Positions 7,173-12,570 of a stretch of 12,570 nucleotides of DNA are shown here, piece after piece. The notes under the pieces are model-generated. The model searched no databases, was not told where the DNA came from, and saw nothing but the letters and a program-made list of their open reading frames with translations. The stretch spans positions 1 to 12,570 of the forward strand of contig JBKPFU010000180.1 of the NCBI GenBank assembly GCA_046728975.1, read 5' to 3'. A program made the translations under genes and the position numbers. The stretch's first letter is position 1. Every line of letters starts with the position of its first letter. This DNA comes from JBKPFU01 sp046728975 (GTDB taxonomy: Bacteria > Actinomycetota > Thermoleophilia > Gaiellales > Gaiellaceae).

Positions 7173-7725
7173 ACACCCCGGCGAACCGTTGGGCGAGCAG
7201 ACGAACGAGCAGCGCGCCCGGCAGCCCAACGACATTCAGGTAGTCCCCCTCGATGCGCTCCACGAGCGCCGCGCCGAGCCCCTGAATCGCATAGCCGCCG
7301 GCGCGGTTCTCCCACTCGCCGCTCGCCACGTACGTGGCGAGGTCGCGCGCGGTGAGCGGGCGGAACGCGACCCTCGTCACCTCCCGGTGCAACTCCTCCC
7401 AGGCGCCCGTCCGCAGGCAGAGACCCGAAACGACCTCGTGCGTTCTGCCGCCGAGCGCATCGAGCATCTCCTCGGCCTCGGCCGGTCCGGAGGGTTTCCC
7501 ATACGTCTTCCCGTTGCAGACGACGGTCGTGTCGACGCCGAGCACGGGCTCGCCGGCCGCGTCGACCGAACGAGCCTTCCCGGCCGCGTGCTCGACCGGA
7601 TCGTCTCCGCGCTCGTCGTACTCGGGCGGCACGACGACGAAGGGGACGCCCAGCTGCTCGAGGATCGCGCGCCGCTGCGGCGAGGTCGAGGCGAGGATCA
7701 ACGGCGGCGCCGGCGGCGCGGCCAT
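7159..7725 (-). CDS. maf: Maf-family nucleoside triphosphate pyrophosphatase
   Basis: This 188-residue protein has the usual Maf length. Maf proteins hydrolyse non-canonical or unwanted nucleoside triphosphates to monophosphate and pyrophosphate and have been linked to septum control. Visible motifs are ILASTSPQRRAIL (10-22) with the S-x-S-P-x-R-R signature, K50 in AGKAR, GVDTTV (63-68) with the catalytic Asp D65, YGKP (75-78) and GGYAIQGLG (143-151) followed by a G-D-Y-x-N-V-V-G-L-P motif. The ATG at 7723-7725 follows the upstream stop directly with no gap (TAG-ATG). Maf genes commonly neighbour mreBCD in Gram-positive bacteria, which fits its place two genes before mreB. The exact substrate (dTTP/UTP type or m7GTP type) cannot be decided by eye. 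Confidence 0.95.
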   Translation of the reverse strand: MAAPPAPPLILASTSPQRRAILEQLGVPFVVVPPEYDERGDDPVEHAAGKARSVDAAGEPVLGVDTTVVCNGKTYGKPSGPAEAEEMLDALGGRTHEVVSGLCLRTGAWEELHREVTRVAFRPLTARDLATYVASGEWENRAGGYAIQGLGAALVERIEGDYLNVVGLPGALLVRLLAQRFAGVYGFG

Positions 7726-8202
7726 CTACGCCCACTCGACGACGCCGAACTCGCGGAACACTGCGAGCCGGTCGTCGTCCGCCTCCCGCGAAGCTTGGAA
7801 GACGAGCCGAAGCGGCACCCGGCGCGCAGATGTCTGTCCGAGAATCTCCAGCAGGGTCGCGAGCCGGTTGCGCTCGGCGTCGAGGACTCGATCGGCGTCA
7901 CTGACGAGGATCCCAACGGCGGAGCCCCCCAGCCAGTCGTCGAGGTCCCGCATGCACTCCTCGAACGCGTCCCAGTTGTGGCCGAAGTAGTCGGGGAAGT
8001 CCAGCGCCGCCGCCCACTCGCGGAAGAGCTGTTTCGACGTCGAGCACCGGCGGCCGTCGATTACTCGGACGACAAGCCCCTCGACCGACTCGGCCTCGCC
8101 CCGCAGGAGCCAGAGCCCTTCCGGCCGCGCCCGCAGCAGGAGCGCCCATGGCGCGCGCGGTTCCAGCAACTCGCTCCAGGACGGCAGCCGGACGACGGTC
8201 AT
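7726..8202 (-). CDS. Barstar-domain protein (no barnase nearby)
   Basis: The protein is 158 residues. The central stretch FPDYFGHNWDAFEECMRDL (69-87) matches the barstar motif P-E-Y-Y-G-x-N-x-D-A-L. D78 is at the place of barstar D35, which contacts the barnase active site, and E82 replaces barstar D39. About 45 residues precede the domain and about 20 follow it, so it is longer than the 90-residue barstar. Barstar is the intracellular inhibitor of the RNase barnase; for the many barstar-like proteins without a toxin the role is unknown. No barnase-like gene is in the window. The ATG at 8202 makes an ATGA overlap with the methyltransferase gene and has GGAAG five bases upstream. The domain call is firm; antitoxin function is not implied. 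Confidence 0.85.
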   Translation of the reverse strand: MTVVRLPSWSELLEPRAPWALLLRARPEGLWLLRGEAESVEGLVVRVIDGRRCSTSKQLFREWAAALDFPDYFGHNWDAFEECMRDLDDWLGGSAVGILVSDADRVLDAERNRLATLLEILGQTSARRVPLRLVFQASREADDDRLAVFREFGVVEWA

Positions 8203-8966
8203 CCGCGCTTCCGCGCCTTCCAGATCTCCTCGGCGGGCCACTTCCGTGCCCACTCGATCGGCGCGAAGTCGTAGTAGTCGTGGGTCTCCGCATCGGCCGG
8301 CGGCTGCAGCTCGATCAGCGCCTCGACCTCGAAGTCGTTCTCGCGCAGGACCCGGAGCATCTCTCCGTGCGGCAGGTGGAACTCGATTCCCTCGTCGTCG
8401 CCCTCCCACTCCATCCGGTACATGCCGAACTGCGGCCTGAGCAGCCGCTCTTCCGTGCGCCCTTCGTCCGGCAAACAGAGGACCGAGAGCGGAGAGTTGC
8501 ACATGAAGACGAGGTCTCCGCCCGGCCGGAGCAGACGCGCAGCCTCCGCGATCCAGAGCTGGGGGTCGCACCAGATCGACGCTCCGTACTCGGAGAGGGC
8601 GAGATCGAAGGAGCCGTCAGGAAGCGGCACGTCCTCGGCGCCGGCCTCGATCAACGGAAACTCGAGGCCGAACTCCTCCTGGCACCGCCGCGCCGTCTCG
8701 AGCTGCGCCGGCGTCGGGTCGACGCCAACGACGCGGGCGCCGCGCTTCGCCAGCCACGCACCGAAGTACGCCGTCCCGCAGCCGAGCTCGATCACCTCCT
8801 TCCCGGCCACGTCGGGGAGGGCGCGAACCTCGGACTCCCTATAGCCGAACACGCCCCAGTCGATCTCGTCCTTCGCCCATGCCTCCCGTGCACGCGCGTC
8901 CGTGTAGTCGGCATTCGCCTGCGTCCAGATCGCGCGATTCCGCGCGACGTAATCCGGCAGCGTCAC
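8199..8966 (-). CDS. Class I SAM-dependent methyltransferase, substrate unknown
   Basis: The protein is 255 residues with a Rossmann methyltransferase core. Motif I is ELGCGTAYFG (60-69), followed by the acidic D83 in VVGVDPT at the end of strand 2. AGAEDVPLPDGSFDLALSE and the later LLRPGGDLVFM segment are the usual motifs for a small-molecule-type methyltransferase of the Methyltransf_11 kind. The start GTG at 8964-8966 overlaps the ndk stop by four bases (GTGA); the frame is open much further upstream, but there it is the antisense-frame shadow of ndk. An N-terminal cap (1-55) with W14, W30 and W37 precedes the core. The C-terminal part contains an unusual HDYYDF stretch and a Trp/Lys-rich end. 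It is not the ubiquinone/menaquinone enzyme by any clear signature. I cannot name a substrate. Confidence 0.9.
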   Translation of the reverse strand: MTLPDYVARNRAIWTQANADYTDARAREAWAKDEIDWGVFGYRESEVRALPDVAGKEVIELGCGTAYFGAWLAKRGARVVGVDPTPAQLETARRCQEEFGLEFPLIEAGAEDVPLPDGSFDLALSEYGASIWCDPQLWIAEAARLLRPGGDLVFMCNSPLSVLCLPDEGRTEERLLRPQFGMYRMEWEGDDEGIEFHLPHGEMLRVLRENDFEVEALIELQPPADAETHDYYDFAPIEWARKWPAEEIWKARKRG

Positions 8967-9367
8967 CCGAACCAGAGCTCGATCTCGCGCTTCGCCGAGT
9001 CGGGAGAGTCGGAGCCGTGGACGAGGTTGTCGGGCATCGCGAGCGCGAGATCGCCGCGAATCGTTCCCGGCGCCGCTTCGGTCGGATTGGTGGCTCCCAT
9101 CGTCGTTCGCACGACCGAGATCGCCGATTCGCCCTCGAGCACGAGCGCGAGCGTCGGCGCTGAGGTGATGAACTCGACCAGCTCGCCGAAGAACGGCTTC
9201 TCGCGGTGCTCGTCGTAATGGCGCTCGGCGAGATCGCGGTCGACGTGCACGAGCCTCGAGTCCCGAATCGCCAGGCCGCGCTGCTCGAAGCGCGAGAGGA
9301 CGTCGCCGGCCAGGCCGCGCGCCATCGCATCGGGCTTGATTAAGACGAGCGTTTGCTCCACCGCCAC
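8963..9367 (-). CDS. ndk: Nucleoside diphosphate kinase
   Basis: This 134-residue protein has the usual length and transfers the gamma-phosphate of ATP to nucleoside diphosphates through a phospho-histidine, balancing NTP and dNTP pools. LVLIKPDAM (7-15, with K11), FFGELVEFITSAP (59-71), the RTTMGATNP stretch (87-95) and NLVHGSDSPDSA (114-125) are all present; H117 is the active-site histidine. The chosen start is GTG 9365-9367; the third codon is also GTG and could start as well. Neither has a clear ribosome binding site. The gene lies 11 bases after the zinc-ribbon gene. Its position after folC is typical of Actinobacteria. Confidence 0.97.
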   Translation of the reverse strand: MAVEQTLVLIKPDAMARGLAGDVLSRFEQRGLAIRDSRLVHVDRDLAERHYDEHREKPFFGELVEFITSAPTLALVLEGESAISVVRTTMGATNPTEAAPGTIRGDLALAMPDNLVHGSDSPDSAKREIELWFG

Positions 9368-9378
9368 GGCGGCGGAGT

Positions 9379-9927
9379 CTACTCAGCGCGCCGCCGCTCC
9401 CTTCGGGGCGGTTGCAGGGCTCGCTGAGTGCGGCCGAGCTCAAGCGAGGCGGGGGTTTCGATGGGCGTCTCGCAGTACGGGCAAACCTGCCACAGCGCCT
9501 CGAGCGGCGCCTGGCAGTTGCGGCAGGCCTGCTTCAGCTTCGTGGTGCACACCGGGCAGACGAGGAAGCTCGGCTCCACCTGTGCCCGGCAGACCGGGCA
9601 GTGCAGGTCTCGGCGGGCGAGCCGGTCCTCCATCGCCCTGATCTCGAGCTCGCGCTCGCGAGCCTCCTCCAGGTACTCGGGCGGCCGCAGCAGGAGGTAG
9701 ATCAGCGCGCCGAGGAACGGTGCGGCGAGCCCGATGATCACCGCCATCGCGACGAGCCACGGGTCCTCGACGCGGCGGCGCGCATCCTTGTAGACCCAGA
9801 CCGCGACGGCGAGCCAGAAGACGACGACCAAGAAGATCGCGAGGTTGCGGACGACCGGCCAGGTTCCGGACTTGAAGAAGCTGAAGAAGTCGCCGGGGAA
9901 GAGAACGCTGCCGATTGTCGCTGCCAG
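9379..9927 (-). CDS. Membrane protein with two helices and a cytoplasmic double zinc ribbon
   Basis: From the proposed CTG start the protein is 182 residues. Residues 1-26 contain a Phe-rich segment (FPGDFFSFF). Two membrane helices follow (about 27-46 and 57-80), joined by YKDARRRVEDPW. Then come a charged Glu/Arg helix (about 82-107) and eight cysteines in four C-x2-C pairs: C110/C113, C124/C127, C135/C138 and C149/C152. This is a double-zinc-ribbon layout. The tail is Arg-rich. The only ATG/GTG/TTG start in the frame is TTG at 9831, which has no ribosome binding site and would remove 32 residues including part of the first helix. CTG at 9925-9927 has GGAGG six bases upstream, and an in-frame TAG at 9943-9945 limits the frame. 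Function is unknown; zinc binding and membrane location are inferred from sequence. Confidence 0.8.
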   Translation of the reverse strand: MAATIGSVLFPGDFFSFFKSGTWPVVRNLAIFLVVVFWLAVAVWVYKDARRRVEDPWLVAMAVIIGLAAPFLGALIYLLLRPPEYLEEARERELEIRAMEDRLARRDLHCPVCRAQVEPSFLVCPVCTTKLKQACRNCQAPLEALWQVCPYCETPIETPASLELGRTQRALQPPRRERRRAE

Positions 9928-9933
9928 TTTTAC

Positions 9934-9938
9934 CCTCC
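9934..9938 (-). promoter_or_regulatory. Ribosome binding site pointing to a CTG start
   Basis: GGAGG on the minus strand is followed by GTAAAA and then CTG. It lies in the 15-base gap after the small membrane-protein gene. No ATG, GTG or TTG stands at a suitable distance in any frame that leads to the zinc-ribbon protein, so the site is the main evidence for CTG initiation. Confidence 0.6.
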
Positions 9939-9942
9939 GCGT

Positions 9943-10056
9943 CTACAGGAGGAGCTTTCCGACGACGTAGCCGGCGGCAAACGCGAGGCCGATGACCGCA
10001 ACAATCACGATGCCGGCGACCGCGAAGACGCTCAGCCGTTCTGTTACTTGCCCCAT
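9943..10056 (-). CDS. Small single-pass membrane protein (37 aa)
   Basis: The peptide begins MGQVTERLSVFAVAG and is 37 residues. Residues about 9-33 form one hydrophobic helix with a G-x3-G-like pattern (A27-A-G-Y-V-V-G33), and it ends K-L-L-L. The ATG at 10056 has AAGG six bases upstream and overlaps the folC stop by 13 bases. It lies in the slot between folC and ndk, where other Actinobacteria encode a larger membrane protein of the DUF4233 type; I see no similarity to that family. The helix is too short and too early to be a clear secreted signal. Its stop is followed in the same frame by the zinc-ribbon gene. The function is unknown and the gene is easily missed by automatic calling. Confidence 0.65.
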   Translation of the reverse strand: MGQVTERLSVFAVAGIVIVAVIGLAFAAGYVVGKLLL

Positions 10057-11114
10057 CGTACGCCTTGTAATCGGACAGACAGATCCGCGAGTAAATACAG
10101 CGACCCCGTGACGAGCACGTGGTCGGCGAGCTCGTGCGCACGTTCGACGGCGCCCGCCGGGTCGTCGACGGCTTCGACCGACGCGAAGTGCGCCCGCGCC
10201 TGGTGGGCGAGGTCGGCAGCAGGGAGCGCGCGCGGGTTCGACGAGGCGGTGGCGATGAAGCGGTCGCCGACACATGCGAGCTCCTCGAGCATCTCGTCGG
10301 CGTCCTTGTCACGCAGGATCGAGGCGACGATCGCGTAATCGGCGCGCGGGAGGCGCTCGACCAGCCAGCGGATTCCGGCCGGATTGTGGGCGCCGTCCCA
10401 GAGCTCCGACTCCGTTCGCTGCTCGAGGTGGCCGGGCAGCTGGACCTGCGGCTCCGCGGCGATCCCTCGGCCGACGAACGCCTCTGCCGCCTCGCGCGCG
10501 CCGCCGATGACGACCTTCGCGTGCGGAACCAGGCGCGCGTGCGTGTTGTCCGGTAGGACAACTACCCTTGCGACATGCGCTACTGCAAGCTTTTCCTTCG
10601 CGATCTGCTCGAGCGTGCCGCCGAGCACATCGGTGTGATCGAAGGCGACGTTGGTGAGGAGGACAACCGGGGCATCGACCACGTTCGTCGCGTCGAGCCG
10701 GCCGCCGAGGCCGGCCTCGATGACGGCCACGTCGACCCCGGCGTCTGCAAACTCGACCAGGGCCGCGGCGGTGAGCGCCTCGAACTGAGTCGCCTCCAGG
10801 CGCTCCGCGACAGCACGGACCCGCTCGACGGCGGCCTCGAAGTCGGCCTCTCCTCCCCGCACCCGGATGCGCTCGCTCCACCCGCGCACGTGCGGAGACG
10901 TGTAGGCGCCGACGGCCAGGCTGTCCCCCGCGAGCAGCTCCTCGATCGTCCGCGTCGCGGTCGACTTGCCGTTCGACCCGACGACGTGGATCGACGGGTA
11001 CCTGCGATGCGGCTCGCCGAGCTCGCCGACGAGCGCGCGCATTCGATCCAGCCCGAACTCCGCCGGCCAAGGCGAGAGCGATTCGATCCAGTCGCGGTTA
11101 CTGCGAGAGCGCAT
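10044..11114 (-). CDS. folC: Folylpolyglutamate synthase / dihydrofolate synthase-type Mur ligase (short form)
   Basis: The protein (356 residues) belongs to the ATP-dependent Mur-ligase fold that adds glutamate to folates. The P-loop is GSNGKST (46-52, GTNGKGS in most members), followed by TSPHV (72-76), FEALTAAALVE (111-121), EAGLGGRLDATNV (133-145), NVAFDHTDVLG (155-165) with IAKEK (171-175), and WDGAHNPAG (239-247). ATG 11112-11114 overlaps the valS stop by 17 bases; the frame is open further upstream inside valS but is a shadow there. FolC proteins usually have about 420 residues. Here only about 65 residues separate IAKEK from DGAHNP instead of roughly 130, and the G-x-H-Q-x-x-N-A type segment is not visible. 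Position next to valS supports FolC, but activity on both folate and dihydropteroate is open. Confidence 0.92.
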   Translation of the reverse strand: MRSRSNRDWIESLSPWPAEFGLDRMRALVGELGEPHRRYPSIHVVGSNGKSTATRTIEELLAGDSLAVGAYTSPHVRGWSERIRVRGGEADFEAAVERVRAVAERLEATQFEALTAAALVEFADAGVDVAVIEAGLGGRLDATNVVDAPVVLLTNVAFDHTDVLGGTLEQIAKEKLAVAHVARVVVLPDNTHARLVPHAKVVIGGAREAAEAFVGRGIAAEPQVQLPGHLEQRTESELWDGAHNPAGIRWLVERLPRADYAIVASILRDKDADEMLEELACVGDRFIATASSNPRALPAADLAHQARAHFASVEAVDDPAGAVERAHELADHVLVTGSLYLLADLSVRLQGVRWGK

Positions 11115-12570
11115 CGAGCTCACGGCGGTAGCGGGCGAGCTTCTCGCGCTCGGCCTCGACCACCTCCGCCGGAGCATTCTCGACGAAGCGCTCGTTCGCA
11201 AGCATCTTCTCGGCCCGCTCGACCTCCTTGTGCAGCCGCTCGACCTCTGCGGCCGCGTTGCCGTTGCCGGCCGCCCGCTCGGGCCTGACGACGGCTTCGA
11301 AGATGCGGCGCTCGTCGTCCTCGAGCGCGGCGACCACCTGGCTGCGGCGGAAGATCTCGGCCGCGTCCTGGACGCGTTCGAGCGCCTTCGCCGCATCGGC
11401 GAAAGCGCCGTCGCGCTGCGGCCAGGGCGCAACGATCAGCCTCGTCTCGCGGGCCGGCAGGTTCGACCAGATCTCCTCGGTCACGTGCGGCATGGCCGGG
11501 TGGAGCAGCTTCACCAGGCGCTCCAACGCCGCGACCGCGGTCGCACGCGCGGCCGCGTCCCCGCCGTACAGGCGCGGCTTGATCGCCTCGAGGTACCAGT
11601 CGCAGAAGTCGTCGAAGGTGAGCCGGTAGAGCGCCTGCGCCCCGTGGGCGAAGTCGAACTCGCCCCAGAAGCGCTCCACGTCCGCCCTGGTCGCGTCGAG
11701 GCGCGCGAGGATCCAGCGCTCCTCGACCGATTTGGGCTCGATCGAGGGCGAAGCTCCCTCGGTGGCCGAAAGAATCAGGCGGCTCGCATTCCAGAGCTTG
11801 TTTGCGAGCTTGCGCCCTTCCTCGACGGCGCCGTACGAGAAGCGCACGTCCTGCGCCGACGACATCTTCAGCAGGCCGTAACGCGTCGCGTCTGCCCCGT
11901 ACTGCTCGATCACGTCGCGCGGGTCGATCCCGGTGCCGAGGCTCTTCGACATCCGCCGCCCATCAGGTGCCAGGATCGTCGAGGTGATGATCACGTCCGT
12001 GAACGGGACGTCCCCCATCATCTCCAGGCCGGAGAAGATCATCCGGTTGATCCAGAGCCGGATGATCTCCCTCGCCGTGACGGAGACATCGCCGGGGTAG
12101 AAGTACTCGAGGTCGGGGATCTCGTCCGGCCAGCCCAGCGTCGCGAACGGCCACAGCGCCGACGAGAACCAGGTGTCGAGGACGTCCTCCTCGCGCGTGA
12201 GCTCCGCCGAGCCGCACTCGGCGCAGGCTTCGGGCTCCGTCTCGGCCACCGTGACGTGTCCATCTGGGCAATGCCAGGCGGGGATCTGGTGGCCCCACCA
12301 GAGCTGGCGCGAGATGCACCAGTCGGGCGCGGTCTCCAGCGACTCGACCGCGAACCGGTGCTGTGACTCGGGGTGGTACCGGACGCGCCGCTGCCGGAGC
12401 GCCTCGATCGCATGGTTCGCCAGGTCGGCCATCGCGCACCACCATTGGAGGGAGATCAGCGGCTCGATCCGGCTCTTGCAGCGCTCGCAGAGCGCCACGG
12501 TGTGGCGGTACGCCTCGCGCTTCTCGAGGAGCGCGCGTTCGCGAATCCACTCGAGGATCCGTTCGTCCGC
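11098..12570 (-). CDS. valS: Valyl-tRNA synthetase, C-terminal part (gene runs off the right edge)
   Basis: The last 490 residues are visible, open to the window edge. ValS attaches valine to tRNA-Val in the cytoplasm. Counting visible residues from the right edge: a C-x2-C pair (C28/C31) and SLQWWCAM, SRQLWWGHQIPAWHC (about 77-91), a second C-x2-C (C116/C119), DVLDTWFSSALWPF (about 129-142), and the class I M207-S-K-S210 motif within RRMSKSLGTGIDP. The anticodon-binding helical domain follows (DFAHGAQALYRLTFDDFCDWYLE). The end (about 443-490) is the tRNA-binding coiled-coil arm with FVENAPAEVVEAEREKL, which is characteristic of ValS. The stretch between the anticodon domain and the arm appears about 40 residues shorter than in Thermus ValS. 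The HIGH motif and most of the editing domain are outside the window. Confidence 0.97.
   Translation of the reverse strand, partial: ADERILEWIRERALLEKREAYRHTVALCERCKSRIEPLISLQWWCAMADLANHAIEALRQRRVRYHPESQHRFAVESLETAPDWCISRQLWWGHQIPAWHCPDGHVTVAETEPEACAECGSAELTREEDVLDTWFSSALWPFATLGWPDEIPDLEYFYPGDVSVTAREIIRLWINRMIFSGLEMMGDVPFTDVIITSTILAPDGRRMSKSLGTGIDPRDVIEQYGADATRYGLLKMSSAQDVRFSYGAVEEGRKLANKLWNASRLILSATEGASPSIEPKSVEERWILARLDATRADVERFWGEFDFAHGAQALYRLTFDDFCDWYLEAIKPRLYGGDAAARATAVAALERLVKLLHPAMPHVTEEIWSNLPARETRLIVAPWPQRDGAFADAAKALERVQDAAEIFRRSQVVAALEDDERRIFEAVVRPERAAGNGNAAAEVERLHKEVERAEKMLANERFVENAPAEVVEAEREKLARYRRELDALSQ

Noticed and set aside
7726..8202. A barnase-barstar toxin-antitoxin locus
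   Set aside because: Only the barstar side exists; neither neighbour (methyltransferase, Maf) resembles a microbial RNase of the barnase type.
7147..8274. 375-codon open frame on the plus strand across tag, maf and the barstar gene
   Set aside because: It spans three real genes on the other strand, has shadow composition and shows no motif.
8966..9443. N-terminal extension of the methyltransferase into ndk
   Set aside because: This part is ndk read in another frame, Arg/Ala-rich and without structure; GTG 8966 with a GTGA overlap is the sensible start.
10966..12366. 466-codon open frame on the plus strand opposite valS and folC
   Set aside because: It is an antisense-frame shadow typical of GC-rich DNA; its product is Arg/Asp/Leu-rich low-complexity, without domains, and it lies opposite strongly conserved ValS motifs.

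Overview
The window is GC-rich and carries sixteen genes, all on the minus strand, packed almost without gaps. It reads as one long chromosomal housekeeping and cell-elongation cluster. The gene order (valS, folC, a membrane-protein slot, ndk, mreB, mreC, mreD, mrdA, rodA, then an RNase E/G gene) is the order I recall for the actinobacterial block of Streptomyces. GC bias, frequent GTG/TTG starts, Arg/Ala-rich protein tails and several small lineage-type proteins make a deep-branching actinobacterium of the Thermoleophilia type (Gaiellales/Solirubrobacterales-like) my best guess. The taxon is an inference and no marker proves it. I see no mobile element, CRISPR array, rRNA or tRNA gene.

In transcription order (high to low coordinates): valS (11098-12570, 5' part outside the window) and folC (10044-11114) come first. 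A 37-residue one-helix membrane protein (9943-10056) and a two-helix double-zinc-ribbon membrane protein (9379-9927, probably starting at CTG) follow. Next are ndk (8963-9367), a SAM-dependent methyltransferase (8199-8966), a barstar-domain protein without a barnase (7726-8202), maf (7159-7725) and tag (6540-7172). The elongasome block is mreB (5479-6525), mreC (4489-5436), mreD (3974-4492), mrdA/PBP2 (1963-3981) and rodA (786-1973). A 65-residue protein of unknown function (520-717) and the N-terminus of an RNase E/G with a basic extension (1-368, continuing outside the window) close the window.

Functionally, MreB, MreC, MreD, PBP2 and RodA form the complete core elongasome, so the cell probably inserts peptidoglycan along its side wall and is rod-shaped. 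Upstream lie nucleotide and genome-hygiene enzymes (Ndk, Maf, Tag), folate polyglutamylation (FolC) and valyl-tRNA charging (ValS). Many junctions overlap by 4 to 17 bases, including GTGA and ATGA types, which suggests translational coupling in one or a few long transcripts.

No clearly new system is present. The points most worth a second look are the CTG start and in-frame arrangement of the two small membrane-protein genes, the orphan barstar protein, the cysteine pairs in the extracytoplasmic part of PBP2, and a FolC that lacks a large central segment.
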